64,000 nucleotides of DNA from Neiella holothuriorum (GCF_019457915.1 NZ_JAHZSS010000012.1:1-64000), one strand, 5' to 3'; counted from the first letter of the stretch, positions 1 to 9,902 are shown. The notes: generated by a model from the sequence alone, not told the origin. A program made the numbers and translations.

Positions 1-118
1 GAGTGCGCTTTGTTTTTGAAGGGATTCGCTTTTCCATCATAGGTCTCCAATGTGTAAACCTATTTCAGGACGGGACAATCGATAATAAAAAGCCGGCTCA
101 AGTGCCGGCTTTTTTTAG
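1..118. other. Window edge; possible tail of an upstream gene
   Basis: The first 118 bases lie between the window edge and the 3' end of the DPP IV-type gene. On the plus strand, frame 1 stays open for 13 codons and stops at 40-42, so this could be the tail of an upstream gene, but too little is visible to say. The only clear element is the hairpin at 91-110. Confidence 0.3.
87..117. terminator. Bidirectional Rho-independent terminator
   Basis: A perfect 7-bp GC-rich stem (AGCCGGC at 91-97, GCCGGCT at 104-110) has a 6-base loop. It is flanked by A residues on the left and a run of seven T on the right, so it can end transcription in both directions. It lies directly after the stop codon of the minus-strand peptidase gene. 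Confidence 0.85.
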
Positions 119-2338
119 TTATTCACCTTTTAGGTGCTGATTAAAGAAATTCATAATGGTGTGGTTCAAATGAACTTTGGTTGCCTTGCCCCGCATGGAA
201 TGCTTAGCACCGGGATATGTCATCATGTCGAACCGTTTATTGTGTTTTTGCAAGTCGCTGAAGACTTTGGTCGCGTTGGTAAACAACACGTTGTCATCGG
301 CCATGCCATGGTAAATCAATAACGGCTTCGATAAATTCTTTACGTATGGAAAAACCGAAGAGGCTTGGTAACCCTCGGCATTGGATTTAGGGTGGCCAAG
401 ATAACGCTCAGTGTAGTGCGTGTCGTAGAGCAGCCAGTCGGTCACTGGTGCTCCCGAAATACCCGCAGCAAATTCCTGACCTTGCTTGTACATCAAAATC
501 TGCGCCATGTAGCCACCATAGCTATGACCAAAGACACCAATTTTGGCGCTATCGACATAAGGAAGCGATTTAAGGAATTCCACGCCCTTCAGTTGATCGG
601 CCACTTCGACCACGCCTAAATGTTTATAAATTGGTGACTCGAACGCCTTGCCACGATTGTAACTACCGCGATTGTCCAATGAGAACACCACGTAGCCCTG
701 CTCAACCCAATATTGGGTTAAAAACTGATTGCGGCTCCAACTGTTGGTGACTTGTTGGCCTACTTTGGGGCCACCGTAAACATACAGAATGACCGGTAGT
801 TTCTGGTTTGACTTGAGGTTTCGCGGCTTATACAGCTCGTACAACAAGGTTTGGCCATCATCAGCAATTAGCTCGCCATATTCAGGCGTGACGATGCCAT
901 TCGCATAAGGTCCATAGGGGTGGTTGCTGTCGACTTTATTTTGCTCTAGCCACGCAATGTGTTTACCACTGGCGTTATGAACACTGACTTGAGGCAATAC
1001 CGCATTGGAGGAAAAGTTATCAACGTAAATATCTCCTTCCTTGGCAAAATTTACTTTGTGGAATCCTGGACGGCTGCTCACCCGCTCTACATTGCCGCCT
1101 GTCATTGCTACGCGATACAAATGCTGTTCACGTGGCGTGTCTTTGCGACCGGTGAAATAAATTTTGCCGTTTTTCTGATCGATTCGTTTTAATGAATTGA
1201 CGACCCACTGGCCCTGCGTCAACTGCCGCACCAATTGACCGTTGGTTTTGTATAAATAGAGATGTTTATAACCGTCGCGCTCCGACGCCCAGATAAAATG
1301 CTGCTTATCTTTTAAGAACCGCAAGTCGGCATGCAAATTAACCCAAGAGTCCGATGTTTCTTGGATCAAGGACTTACTTGTTTTGCTGACCAGATCATAG
1401 GCCATTAGGTCGAGCGTTTGTTGGTCGCGACTTTGATATTGATATGACAATTGTTGACTGTCGGCAAACCACTTCACGCGGGGTAAATAGAAATCTTTAT
1501 CGCCACCCAAATCAACCCACTGGATGTTGCCAGTGTTGATGTTGCTGATTGCTAATTCAATCACCGCATTGGGCGTTCCTGCAGCAGGATAGCGCTGTTC
1601 GAACAGTTTTATTTGATCGGCGTAAATCTCATTCCGAACTTGAATTTCAACGTTACTTTCGTCGACTTTTGTAAAGGCGATGTGTGCTTCATCGGGCGAC
1701 CACCAATAGCCGGTCATACGCCCCATTTCTTCTTGCGCAACAAACTCAGCCATTCCGTACTTAATCGAGCCGCCACCTTTGGTGGTAATGGCTTGCTCTT
1801 TGCCGCTCGCAATGTGCATTACATATAGGTTTTGATTGCGAATGTAAGAAATGTAATTGCCTTTGGGCGAGAATTTAACGTCGGTTTCGAACCCTTCAGT
1901 TTTGGTCAATTGCTTGGCTGTTGCGCCCGCTAAATCAAAGTAATAAACATCGCCAGCGAGCGGGAATAACAAGGCTTTGCCATCTGCTGACCAGTGGTAT
2001 TCCATGATGCCTTTGCCATAAATACGCTGACGTTCGCGTCTGGCTTTTTCTTCGTCAGAAAGTTGTTCTGGCCCGCTATGAAGCGTGTTGGAATCAACGA
2101 GGATCCGCGTTTCACCACTATCGACGTGGTATTCCCACAAATCATAATGGTTATAGTCGGTATTACGCCCTTGCAAAAAAGTAACGCGCGCGCCGTCTGG
2201 AGCAACTTTTACACCGCGCATGCTTTTGCCTAACAGGGTTGGGTTATCGAAAATTCGTTCGATGGTTAACTGCTCGGCCTGAACCGATGCGCAAGCGAGT
2301 GCTGAAAAGCCGAACGCTAACGAAAGAAATTTGTTCAT
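119..2338 (-). CDS. Dipeptidyl-peptidase IV-like serine peptidase (S9 family)
   Basis: This 739-residue prolyl-oligopeptidase-family enzyme is predicted to remove dipeptides from the N-terminus of peptides in the periplasm. An N-terminal signal peptide ends near the AQA-like sequence at residues 19-22. The N-terminal beta-propeller carries the paired-glutamate motif FVAQEEMGR followed by TGYWWSPD, typical of the DPP IV branch where the two Glu bind the substrate amino terminus. The C-terminal alpha/beta hydrolase domain has the nucleophile in GHSYGG (Ser606), an Asp in HGMADDN (about 682) and His713 in GAKHS. Length is normal for bacterial DPP IV. It is monocistronic, ends at a strong terminator and has about 180 bp of its own upstream DNA. 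Family assignment is firm; substrate is inferred. Confidence 0.9.
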   Translation of the reverse strand: MNKFLSLAFGFSALACASVQAEQLTIERIFDNPTLLGKSMRGVKVAPDGARVTFLQGRNTDYNHYDLWEYHVDSGETRILVDSNTLHSGPEQLSDEEKARRERQRIYGKGIMEYHWSADGKALLFPLAGDVYYFDLAGATAKQLTKTEGFETDVKFSPKGNYISYIRNQNLYVMHIASGKEQAITTKGGGSIKYGMAEFVAQEEMGRMTGYWWSPDEAHIAFTKVDESNVEIQVRNEIYADQIKLFEQRYPAAGTPNAVIELAISNINTGNIQWVDLGGDKDFYLPRVKWFADSQQLSYQYQSRDQQTLDLMAYDLVSKTSKSLIQETSDSWVNLHADLRFLKDKQHFIWASERDGYKHLYLYKTNGQLVRQLTQGQWVVNSLKRIDQKNGKIYFTGRKDTPREQHLYRVAMTGGNVERVSSRPGFHKVNFAKEGDIYVDNFSSNAVLPQVSVHNASGKHIAWLEQNKVDSNHPYGPYANGIVTPEYGELIADDGQTLLYELYKPRNLKSNQKLPVILYVYGGPKVGQQVTNSWSRNQFLTQYWVEQGYVVFSLDNRGSYNRGKAFESPIYKHLGVVEVADQLKGVEFLKSLPYVDSAKIGVFGHSYGGYMAQILMYKQGQEFAAGISGAPVTDWLLYDTHYTERYLGHPKSNAEGYQASSVFPYVKNLSKPLLIYHGMADDNVLFTNATKVFSDLQKHNKRFDMMTYPGAKHSMRGKATKVHLNHTIMNFFNQHLKGE

Positions 2339-2519
2339 GAATGGTCATCAATTGATTGCTGTTATTCGTCAACACCATACTGACTGATAACTAGATGACA
2401 AGTGGTTACGCGAAGATTGTATGCAATTTATTTTATGATGCCCGATCAACTGAATCGAGCACCATCAAATAATTCGCTACCGAGAACCGGTTGGCAATGG
2501 CTCGGCATAGAGGTTGGTG

Positions 2520-3002
2520 TTAGTCACGGAAGTTTTCGAATTGTAACGGCTGCTCAGTGTCTGAGCCTTTAAGCAATGCCATGACCTGCTGCAAGTCGTC
2601 ACGCTTTTTGCCGGTAACACGTAACTTTTCACCTTGAATGCTGGCCTGTACTTTCAGCTTGCTTTCTTTGATTTGCTTTACGAGTTTTTTGGCGTAAGCC
2701 TGCTCAATGCCTTGTTTAAATTGAATCGGCTGAGCATAAGTTTTACCCGTGTGATCCATTTTTCCTTTTTCCATTGAATTTGGATCGACATGACGTTTGG
2801 CTAAATTTTTACGAAGAATATCTTCCATTTGTTGTAGCTGGAAATCGGACTCAGTTTTCATTGTGACAACTGAGTCACTGTAGCTAAAAGACGCTTCTAC
2901 GCCGCGAAAGTCAAACCGAGTCTCTAGCTCGCGTGAAGCATTCGCAACCGCGTTATTAAGTTCTACCTCATCGATTTCTGAAACAATGTCAAACGATGGC
3001 AT
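2520..3002 (-). CDS. yajQ: YajQ family nucleotide-binding protein
   Basis: This 160-residue protein matches the YajQ family over its full length, starting [11 protein letters not shown] and containing RFDFRG. YajQ proteins have two ferredoxin-like halves; some members bind cyclic di-GMP and act as transcription cofactors, others bind nucleotides or RNA, so the exact ligand here is open. A GGAG ribosome-binding site lies 6-7 bases before the ATG. The gene starts 3 bases after the stop of the upstream lipoprotein gene, so the two are probably cotranscribed. Confidence 0.92.
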   Translation of the reverse strand: MPSFDIVSEIDEVELNNAVANASRELETRFDFRGVEASFSYSDSVVTMKTESDFQLQQMEDILRKNLAKRHVDPNSMEKGKMDHTGKTYAQPIQFKQGIEQAYAKKLVKQIKESKLKVQASIQGEKLRVTGKKRDDLQQVMALLKGSDTEQPLQFENFRD

Positions 3003-3005
3003 AAA

Positions 3006-3461
3006 TTACTCCGTATTAGTCATTAAAAAAGGCCAGTGCGCGTGAATGAACTGGCCATCTTGCAATTCTACCTCAAGCTCTAGGTGCCAAACCATATTTG
3101 GGCGCGTGCAAGCGATAATAAGAAGCTCACCTTCTAGCAAAGGATCTGCAGTACTTTGGGTCAACATAACCGGGATCTTTCCCATATACATGTCGGCGCC
3201 AACCAACTGAGCAGTAGTTTGGTTAATTTTCCAGTGCTTAGGGAACTCAATTTTAAATTTGATTGGTTGTTCAATCTTTAAAGGTTGACTGAGAATGATT
3301 TTTAACACCCCTTGATCTAGATCAAAACAGGTGCCGTTTTCGTTTAGGCAGTATTGATTTTGCGGCGGGGAAGTCTCCGGTGTACAAGCAAATAACAAAA
3401 ATAAGCAAAAAAGTAAGCTAAGCGCTTGGGTTGCTGGGGGATTGAACTGGTTCTGGTTCAT
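3006..3461 (-). CDS. Predicted lipoprotein of unknown function, divergent from ccoN
   Basis: I do not recognise a named family. The start is placed at the ATG at 3461 (151 residues); an in-frame TTG at 3473 would add four residues. A hydrophobic N-terminal segment ends in a lipobox-like LLFAC, so the mature protein should be a lipid-anchored envelope protein of about 120 residues. The mature part is beta-rich and holds MYMGKIPV and ACTRPNMVW, which loosely recall FixH/YtkA-like periplasmic folds; this is a weak impression only. It lies back to back with the cbb3 oxidase operon and directly upstream of yajQ. A perfect FNR-type palindrome lies inside its coding sequence at 3312-3325. Confidence 0.7.
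   Translation of the reverse strand: MNQNQFNPPATQALSLLFCLFLLFACTPETSPPQNQYCLNENGTCFDLDQGVLKIILSQPLKIEQPIKFKIEFPKHWKINQTTAQLVGADMYMGKIPVMLTQSTADPLLEGELLIIACTRPNMVWHLELEVELQDGQFIHAHWPFLMTNTE
3312..3325. promoter_or_regulatory. Perfect FNR-type box inside the lipoprotein gene
   Basis: TTGATCTAGATCAA matches the FNR/Anr consensus (TTGAT, four bases, ATCAA) exactly. It is inside the lipoprotein coding sequence, where it encodes Asp-Leu-Asp-Gln, and about 345 bp upstream of the ccoN start codon. That is too far for a normal class II activator unless the ccoN promoter is also distal, so function is uncertain. Confidence 0.35.
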
Positions 3462-3668
3462 GCTATTTGTCAAGTTGAATCGGTCCGTAGGTTCGCTATC
3501 TTTTTATTGAGTTCTCACGTAGAATCGCGACGCTTTAACTGAAAGTTTACATCTTCTTTCAGTGCTTGGCGTTCGGAAGATTGTACTCCTAGAAGTGTCC
3601 TAACGTCAGGTGTTTAGCCTCTTTTTTATAACCCTAAACTAATAAATCACAGCAGCGGAAGCAGAGCT

Positions 3669-5117
3669 ATGAGTGAGACACAGGCAACAGCCGTTGATTA
3701 TAACTACAACGTCGTTCGCCAATTTACAGTTATGACTGTAATTTGGGGCATTGTAGGTATGGCAGTCGGCGTATTTATTGCAGCGCAGCTGTACTGGCCA
3801 GCACTAAACTTTGATGTGCCTTGGTTAACGTACAGTCGAATCAGACCCCTCCACACCAACGCAGTTATTTTTGCTTTTGGTGGTTGTGCATTGTTCGCAA
3901 CTTCTTATTACGTGGTACAGCGTACCTGTCAGGCTAAATTGTTTGGTGGATGGCTCATCCCCTTTACGTTTTGGGGTTGGCAACTCGTTATTTTAAGTGC
4001 GGCTATCACCTTACCGCTTGGTATTTCTACTGCAAAAGAATATGCCGAGTTGGAATGGCCAATTGATATTTTGATTGCGCTCGTTTGGGTGTCATACGGT
4101 GTTGTGTTCTTCGGCACTATTATTAAGCGCCAAACGTCTCATATTTACGTAGCAAACTGGTTCTACGGTGCTTTTATTATCACCGTTGCGGTGTTGCATA
4201 TTGTTAACTCAATGGCGATTCCGGTTTCCCTGTGGAAGTCTTACTCTATTTACCCTGGTGCTGTGGATGCCATGGTTCAGTGGTGGTATGGCCATAACGC
4301 GGTTGGCTTCTTCTTGACCGCAGGTTTCCTTGGCATGATGTACTACTTTGTGCCGAAGCAAGCCGGTCGCCCTGTTTACTCCTATCGTCTGTCTATTATT
4401 CACTTCTGGGCGTTGGTTTCGATTTATATTTGGGCCGGTCCGCACCACCTTCATTACACTGCATTGCCTGACTGGACTCAGTCGCTTGGCATGGTGATGT
4501 CTTTGATTCTGTTCGCGCCGTCATGGGGTGGAATGATCAACGGTATTATGACCCTGTCTGGTGCGTGGCATAAACTGCGTCATGATCCGGTATTACGCTT
4601 CTTGATCGTATCCTTGTCGTTCTACGGCATGTCGACGTTCGAAGGGCCGATGATGTCAATTAAGACAGTGAACGCCTTGTCACACTACACCGACTGGACC
4701 GTTGGTCACGTTCACTCCGGCGCATTGGGTTGGGTTGCAATGGTGTCAATTGGCGCTGTTTACCATCTGATCCCAGTACTGTTTGGTCACAAACGTATGT
4801 TTAGCGTGAAGCTGATCAATACTCACTTTTGGCTCGCCACAATTGGTGTTGTGCTTTACATCGTCGCGATGTGGATTGCCGGTGTTATGCAGGGCTTGAT
4901 GTGGAGTGCGGTTAATGCTGACGGCACCCTAACCTACTCGTTTGTGGAAGCTCTGGAAGCGACCAAACCGTATTACTTGGTTCGTTTCATTGGTGGCGTG
5001 TTCTTTGTCGCCGGTATGTTGCTCATGGCCTACAACATGTTCAAAACCATCTTTGCGCCGAAAGGCACGCTCGATGATGTGCATGAAGAGCCTGCAATGG
5101 CACCTCAAGCAGCATAA
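3669..5117 (+). CDS. ccoN: cbb3-type cytochrome c oxidase subunit I
   Basis: This is the catalytic subunit of the high-affinity cbb3 terminal oxidase in the inner membrane, which reduces oxygen to water at a heme b3-CuB centre. The 482-residue protein is almost all membrane helices. Visible ligand regions are [14 protein letters not shown] (low-spin heme His), [13 protein letters not shown] (CuB His and nearby residues) and [13 protein letters not shown] (heme His pair). Length is typical for CcoN. It opens the ccoNOQP operon and is followed by ccoO after 11 bases containing an AAGGAG site. The 200-bp upstream region has a TATAAC-like -10 at 3627-3632 but no good FNR box near it. Confidence 0.98.
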   Translation: MSETQATAVDYNYNVVRQFTVMTVIWGIVGMAVGVFIAAQLYWPALNFDVPWLTYSRIRPLHTNAVIFAFGGCALFATSYYVVQRTCQAKLFGGWLIPFTFWGWQLVILSAAITLPLGISTAKEYAELEWPIDILIALVWVSYGVVFFGTIIKRQTSHIYVANWFYGAFIITVAVLHIVNSMAIPVSLWKSYSIYPGAVDAMVQWWYGHNAVGFFLTAGFLGMMYYFVPKQAGRPVYSYRLSIIHFWALVSIYIWAGPHHLHYTALPDWTQSLGMVMSLILFAPSWGGMINGIMTLSGAWHKLRHDPVLRFLIVSLSFYGMSTFEGPMMSIKTVNALSHYTDWTVGHVHSGALGWVAMVSIGAVYHLIPVLFGHKRMFSVKLINTHFWLATIGVVLYIVAMWIAGVMQGLMWSAVNADGTLTYSFVEALEATKPYYLVRFIGGVFFVAGMLLMAYNMFKTIFAPKGTLDDVHEEPAMAPQAA

Positions 5118-5128
5118 GGAGTAGACAA

Positions 5129-5737
5129 ATGAAATTTAACCACGAGTTTTTAGAAAAGAACATTGGCCTGATGGCTGTGTTCATCGTCATTGCTATTTCT
5201 TGGGGCGGTTTAGCGCAAATTACCCCGCTGCTGTTTTCCAAAGAAATCGTGACTCCAGTGCAGGGCTTAAAGCCCTACACTGCGCTTGAGATGGAAGGCC
5301 GAGATGTTTACATCCGTGAAGGTTGTAACTCTTGTCATAGCCAAATGATCCGTCCGTTTCGTGCTGAAACTGAGCGTTACGGCCACTACTCTGTTGCTGG
5401 TGAAAGCGTTTGGGAGCATCCATTCTTGTGGGGCTCTAAGCGTACTGGTCCTGATCTAGCACGCGTTGGCGGACGTTACAGTGATGAGTGGCACCGTGTT
5501 CACTTGATTGATCCACGTGCAGTCGTTCCAGAATCCAACATGCCTGGATTCCCTTGGTTGAATGAAACTGTGCTCGATGGCAAACAAACCGCGAAGAAAT
5601 TGACAGTCTTCAAAGATATGTTCGGCGTGCCTTATACGGATGAAGACATTGCCAATGCTGAGGCTGATGTGGCCGGTAAGACTGAATTGGATGCACTCGT
5701 TGCATACTTACAGTCGCTGGGCACTGCCCTCAAGTGA
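5129..5737 (+). CDS. ccoO: cbb3-type cytochrome c oxidase subunit II (monoheme)
   Basis: This 202-residue membrane-anchored c-type cytochrome passes electrons from CcoP to CcoN. One N-terminal transmembrane helix (about residues 10-32) is followed by a periplasmic domain with a single heme c site, CNSCH, in [14 protein letters not shown]. Length is normal. An AAGGAG ribosome-binding site lies just upstream, overlapping the end of ccoN. The stop is followed by ccoQ after 8 bases. Confidence 0.98.
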   Translation: MKFNHEFLEKNIGLMAVFIVIAISWGGLAQITPLLFSKEIVTPVQGLKPYTALEMEGRDVYIREGCNSCHSQMIRPFRAETERYGHYSVAGESVWEHPFLWGSKRTGPDLARVGGRYSDEWHRVHLIDPRAVVPESNMPGFPWLNETVLDGKQTAKKLTVFKDMFGVPYTDEDIANAEADVAGKTELDALVAYLQSLGTALK

Positions 5738-5745
5738 GGTAAATC

Positions 5746-5934
5746 ATGAGTTACGGCGATTTTCAAGGCATTATCACATTGGTTTTAATGGCTATATTCA
5801 TTGGTATTGTGCTGTGGGCTTATAGCTCACGGCGCAAAAAAGCCTTTGATGAAGCCGCAAATCTAGTGTTTGCCGACGAACAAACGGAACAAAAACAATC
5901 AAATAATAAGCGGGAGCCAGACACACATGACTAG
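5746..5934 (+). CDS. ccoQ: cbb3-type oxidase small subunit CcoQ
   Basis: This 62-residue protein has one transmembrane helix (about residues 9-27) followed by a short charged, Gln/Asn-rich tail facing the cytoplasm. CcoQ stabilises the cbb3 oxidase, particularly the CcoP association. Assignment rests on size, topology and its position between ccoO and ccoP. Its stop codon overlaps the start of ccoP by 8 bases, so the two are probably translationally coupled. Confidence 0.93.
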   Translation: MSYGDFQGIITLVLMAIFIGIVLWAYSSRRKKAFDEAANLVFADEQTEQKQSNNKREPDTHD

Positions 5935-6877
5935 TTTCTGGAGCGTTGTAGTAACGTTAATTACATTAGGAAGTATCGGCGCATTCGCCTACCTACTGTG
6001 GGTTTGTGCAACCAATCGCATGGGTAAGCCTGAAGGCGAATCCATGGGCCACGAGTTTGATGGCATTGAAGAACTCAATAGTGATCTGCCGAAATGGTGG
6101 ACCTACATGTTTGTTGTCACCATTCTTTTTGGCTTAGGTTATCTGGTGCTGTTCCCGGGCTTGGGTAATTTCTCGGGCGTGTTGAACTGGACCTCAGCTA
6201 ATAAGCAAATCACGTCTTTGGAAGAATCGCGCGCAGCCGTGGCCAATACCAATGGTATGGTTCAGTACGACCAAGAAGTCAGCGATGCAAACGCCAAGTT
6301 TGCGCCGATTTTTGAAGCCTTTGCTGCACAGCCTGTTGCCGAACTTGCGTACAACGAAGAAGCAATCAAAATCGGTAAGCGCCTGTTCTTACAAAACTGT
6401 TCTCAGTGTCACGGCTCTGACGCAGGTGGTACCACAGGCTTTCCAAATTTGAACGATGACAAATGGAATTGGGGTGGCTCTCCTGAAAAAATCAAGGAAA
6501 CCATCATGCATGGCCGCGTTGCTGCGATGGCAGCATGGGGCGATGTGTTAGGCGATGAAGGCGTTGATGCTGTCGTTGAATACGTGCTGTCCTTGTCTGG
6601 TCGTCGTGGTTTAGACGTTAAATTGGTTGAGCTAGGCAAATCTAAGTTTGGTTTGTGTGCGGCTTGTCATGGCCCTGATGGCACCGGTAACGAAATGTTT
6701 GGTGCTCCTGACTTAACCGATCAGACATGGTTGTATGGTGGTTCTCGCCTAGCGATCGAAGAGTCTGTACGTAACGGTCGAGCTGGCGTTATGCCGGCGT
6801 GGGATCCAATTTTGGGTGAGGATAAAGTACACGTGCTCTCTGCATATGTGTTCCGTTTATCCAATCCAAATAAATAA
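5927..6877 (+). CDS. ccoP: cbb3-type cytochrome c oxidase subunit III (diheme)
   Basis: This diheme cytochrome c is the electron entry subunit of the cbb3 oxidase. The start is the ATG at 5927 (316 residues), preceded by a GGGAG site; an upstream in-frame ATG at 5870 would lie deep inside ccoQ and is unlikely. The N-terminal CcoP_N domain has two transmembrane helices. Two heme c motifs follow, CSQCH near residue 158 and CAACH near residue 244, each with its later Met region (for example AAMAAWGDVLG and GVMPAWDPILG). Length is normal. The operon ends at the hairpin at 6895-6919. Confidence 0.97.
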   Translation: MTSFWSVVVTLITLGSIGAFAYLLWVCATNRMGKPEGESMGHEFDGIEELNSDLPKWWTYMFVVTILFGLGYLVLFPGLGNFSGVLNWTSANKQITSLEESRAAVANTNGMVQYDQEVSDANAKFAPIFEAFAAQPVAELAYNEEAIKIGKRLFLQNCSQCHGSDAGGTTGFPNLNDDKWNWGGSPEKIKETIMHGRVAAMAAWGDVLGDEGVDAVVEYVLSLSGRRGLDVKLVELGKSKFGLCAACHGPDGTGNEMFGAPDLTDQTWLYGGSRLAIEESVRNGRAGVMPAWDPILGEDKVHVLSAYVFRLSNPNK

Positions 6878-6894
6878 ACTGGGTACACCACCAG

Positions 6895-6919
6895 AAACGC
6901 CCCTTCTGGGGCGTTTTTT
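6895..6919 (+). terminator. Rho-independent terminator after ccoNOQP
   Basis: A perfect 9-bp stem (AAACGCCCC at 6895-6903, GGGGCGTTT at 6908-6916) with a TTCT loop runs into a T tract. It closes the ccoNOQP operon before fixH. Confidence 0.9.
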
Positions 6920-6976
6920 ATATCAGAAACACGTACACTAACGGCGTTTAATTTGACGTCTGAATCCGGAGTATGA

Positions 6977-7477
6977 ATGTCCGTGGATACAAAGCCTTGG
7001 TATAAACAATTTTGGCCGTGGTTCATTTTGGCCTTTCCATTATCTGCAGTTGTAGCTTGTTTCGTTACCCTGTTTATTTTCTTAGGTGCGCAGCCAGATA
7101 TGGTAGTTGATGACTACTATAAAAAAGGCAAAGCGATTAATTTTCAAAAAGAAAAGCAAAGTGCTGCTTTAGATTTGGGCTTGTCCGCTGCCGTGGAAAT
7201 TACTGACGCTCAAATTACCCTTCGCTTTGAAGCAAATGAAGACGCCTTAGATGGCTCAGCGTTACAACTCGACTTTTACCATACGACGCAGGCTAAACGT
7301 GATTTTTCAGTATTAGCAGTGCTCAACGGTAAAGGTGAATACGTTGCGCCCTTACCTAAAACAATTGTTAATAAGTGGCAATTGTCCATCATGCCGTTTG
7401 ATCAGCGCTGGCGTTTACGCAAAACCATCTCGTTGCCGCATCCGGGCGAAATTAACATCGATCCACTTAGCCACTAG
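6977..7477 (+). CDS. fixH: FixH family cbb3 oxidase assembly protein
   Basis: This 166-residue protein has one N-terminal transmembrane helix (about residues 12-36) and a periplasmic FixH-type beta domain; the junction PDMVVDDYYKKGKAIN is characteristic of the family. FixH (CcoH) is needed for cbb3 oxidase assembly, working with the CcoI copper ATPase. A CCGGAG site precedes the ATG. The ccoI gene begins 13 bases after its stop. Position between ccoP and ccoI supports the call. Confidence 0.92.
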   Translation: MSVDTKPWYKQFWPWFILAFPLSAVVACFVTLFIFLGAQPDMVVDDYYKKGKAINFQKEKQSAALDLGLSAAVEITDAQITLRFEANEDALDGSALQLDFYHTTQAKRDFSVLAVLNGKGEYVAPLPKTIVNKWQLSIMPFDQRWRLRKTISLPHPGEINIDPLSH

Positions 7478-7490
7478 TCGCACTTGATTG

Positions 7491-9902
7491 ATGACTGACT
7501 CTCGCTGCTTTCATTGTCATGAGGCAATCCCTGATAACACCGATTTAACGGTAGATATTCTTGGTCAGCCAAGGCACATGTGTTGCTTAGGCTGCCATGC
7601 CGTTGCTGAATCTATCGTTGAAGCGGGCCTCACTGATTACTATAAACATCGCAGTGACGTCGCCGACAAAATCGAAGGTGAGCTCGTCCCAACCGCATTG
7701 CGTGAGCAATTTGAACAGCTCGATCTAGATGTGGTTCAGGACGAATTTTGTACGGTAGAAGTCGATTCTAAGGAAGCCTTGCTGTCGTTAGATGGTGTCC
7801 GCTGTGCCGCCTGTGCTTGGTTGATTGAAAAGCACTTGTCTAGGCAAGCTGGCGTGGTTCGCGCAACGGTCAATTCATCAACCCACCGCTTACTACTGCG
7901 CTGGGATTCAAGCACCACAAAACTAAGCGCTTTACTGTTATCCCTCGCCAATCTGGGTTATCAAGCTCTTCCTTATGATCAAGACGCTGAAGACAGCAGT
8001 TTCTTAAAGCAAAAGAAAAATTACCTGATCCGAATAGGGCTTTCGGCGTTGGCAAGCATGCAAGTTATGATGTTTGCTGTTGCACTCTATTTTGGCGTGC
8101 TTGATATGGAGCCTCATCAGCAAGCTTATTTGCGATGGGTTTCTTTATTAATGGCAACGCCGGTCATTCTCTACGCCGCACTACCATTTTATTTCTCCGC
8201 CGCAACGAGTATCAAGGCTGGGCATCCGAACATGGATGTCCCCGTCTCGCTAGCGCTTATTCTTGCCTTCACAGCGAGTGCCTATGCGACGTGGCAGCAC
8301 ACGGGTGAGGTGTACTTCGAATCTATCTCGATGTTTACGTTTTTCCTGCTTTTGGGACGATATGCCGAACTCGTTGCTCGTCATAAAGCAAACGCCAGAG
8401 CGGCCAATGCGGTGAAGTTATTACCGGCTGTGGTGCATCGTGTGTCGTCAGAAAGTGTAGAAACGGTTCCGGTCAAACAACTTGTTGTTGGCGATTTACT
8501 GCTGCTAAAACCAGGCGAAACCTTGGCAGTTGATGGTGACATCGAAAAAGGCAATAGTCACGTTGATTTGTCGGTGCTGACCGGCGAGCACGCGCCGATT
8601 GCCAAAGGCCCTTCAGATCCAGTGTTTGCCGGCACCATTAACCTCGATCAGCCGTTGTACGTTCGAGTGACCGAGATTCGAGACACCATGGTCGCTTCCA
8701 TTGTGCGGTTACAAGAACAAGCATTAGCTTCGCGCTCTCGCCCCGTTGTCTTCGCTGACAAAGTAGCTCGCTACTTTATTGTCGCTTTATTAGTTGTAGC
8801 TGCTCTAACAGCGACGTTTTGGTGGCACTACCAACCCGAGCATGCGCTATGGGTTACTTTGGCGGTGTTGGTTGCTACTTGCCCTTGTGCGCTGTCCCTA
8901 GCAACACCTACCGCGATCACCTCAGGTATTACACGCTTAGGTGCCAGCGGTGTGATTGCTAAAACTGCAGATGTACTTGAAAACCTCGCAACCATTGATC
9001 GGGTTGCCTTTGATAAAACAGGCACCCTCACCCACGGTCAGTTGCAATTAACCGAGGTTCATCTCTTTGGTGACAAGCTCAAATCAATACCGCCACTCGC
9101 GGTTGCGGCAGCGTTAGAGTCTCATGCCAATCATCCGTTAGCAGAAGCCATCATCCGTAAAGCAACGACGGAACAATTAATATGGTCTACGGCGCAAAAC
9201 TTACAAGCGGTCGCGGGTTTTGGGATAACTGGATTTGTAGATGGTAAGCAATATTTTTTGGGCAGCCGATCTTATATCGCCAAGCAGCTTAACTTAGCAA
9301 ACGATGTGCCTTCACATCGCGTGTTGCTGGCATCAGAGCACGAGGCGATTGCCGGTTTTGATCTTGACGATACCATCAAAAATGATGCGCATACGCTCAT
9401 TACCAAGTTGCATGAACAAGGGATTCAAACGGCCGTCATTAGCGGCGATCAAACCTCTCATACGGAGCAGTTAGCGAGCTCTCTTAACATTCAAGTCGCT
9501 GCTGGCGCTTGCTCTCCCAAAGATAAGCAAAGCTGGGTAGCTGCGCGTCAAGCAGAGGGCGAACGTGTGTTGATGATTGGCGATGGCATTAACGATAGTC
9601 CTGTGTTGGCACAATCTAATGCATCGATTGCTATTGCTACCGGCACTGACATTGCGAAGCGCAGCGCCGATGCGGTATTGGTGGGCGAGCGTCTAACTCC
9701 CATCGTTACAGCCATCAATATAGCCAAGCATACTCGTCGGATTATCCGTCAAAACTTAGCGTGGGCATTGGGTTACAATCTTGTAGTGTTGCCATTGGCT
9801 GTATCGGGTATGCTACCGCCCTATATTGCTGTTGTTGGCATGTCGGCTTCCAGCCTTATTGTGGTTGTAAACGCCATGCGTATTGAACGCTTAAAGAGTT
9901 GA
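7491..9902 (+). CDS. ccoI: Copper-transporting P1B-type ATPase for cbb3 oxidase assembly
   Basis: This P-type ATPase (803 residues from the ATG at 7491; an in-frame TTG lies one codon earlier) exports copper for loading CuB of the cbb3 oxidase. The N-terminus has a Cys-rich segment (CFHCH, CCLGCH) typical of the FixI/CcoI branch, then a heavy-metal-associated domain with CAAC. The membrane core carries the CPC ion-binding motif at about residue 464. The phosphorylated Asp is in DKTGT at about 508 and the hinge is GDGINDSP. Length and architecture are normal. It lies between fixH and ccoS. Confidence 0.96.
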   Translation: MTDSRCFHCHEAIPDNTDLTVDILGQPRHMCCLGCHAVAESIVEAGLTDYYKHRSDVADKIEGELVPTALREQFEQLDLDVVQDEFCTVEVDSKEALLSLDGVRCAACAWLIEKHLSRQAGVVRATVNSSTHRLLLRWDSSTTKLSALLLSLANLGYQALPYDQDAEDSSFLKQKKNYLIRIGLSALASMQVMMFAVALYFGVLDMEPHQQAYLRWVSLLMATPVILYAALPFYFSAATSIKAGHPNMDVPVSLALILAFTASAYATWQHTGEVYFESISMFTFFLLLGRYAELVARHKANARAANAVKLLPAVVHRVSSESVETVPVKQLVVGDLLLLKPGETLAVDGDIEKGNSHVDLSVLTGEHAPIAKGPSDPVFAGTINLDQPLYVRVTEIRDTMVASIVRLQEQALASRSRPVVFADKVARYFIVALLVVAALTATFWWHYQPEHALWVTLAVLVATCPCALSLATPTAITSGITRLGASGVIAKTADVLENLATIDRVAFDKTGTLTHGQLQLTEVHLFGDKLKSIPPLAVAAALESHANHPLAEAIIRKATTEQLIWSTAQNLQAVAGFGITGFVDGKQYFLGSRSYIAKQLNLANDVPSHRVLLASEHEAIAGFDLDDTIKNDAHTLITKLHEQGIQTAVISGDQTSHTEQLASSLNIQVAAGACSPKDKQSWVAARQAEGERVLMIGDGINDSPVLAQSNASIAIATGTDIAKRSADAVLVGERLTPIVTAINIAKHTRRIIRQNLAWALGYNLVVLPLAVSGMLPPYIAVVGMSASSLIVVVNAMRIERLKS

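Noticed and set aside
5870-5926. Upstream in-frame ATG for ccoP
   Set aside because: It would overlap most of the end of ccoQ and add 19 residues not seen in CcoP; the ATG at 5927 has a good ribosome-binding site.
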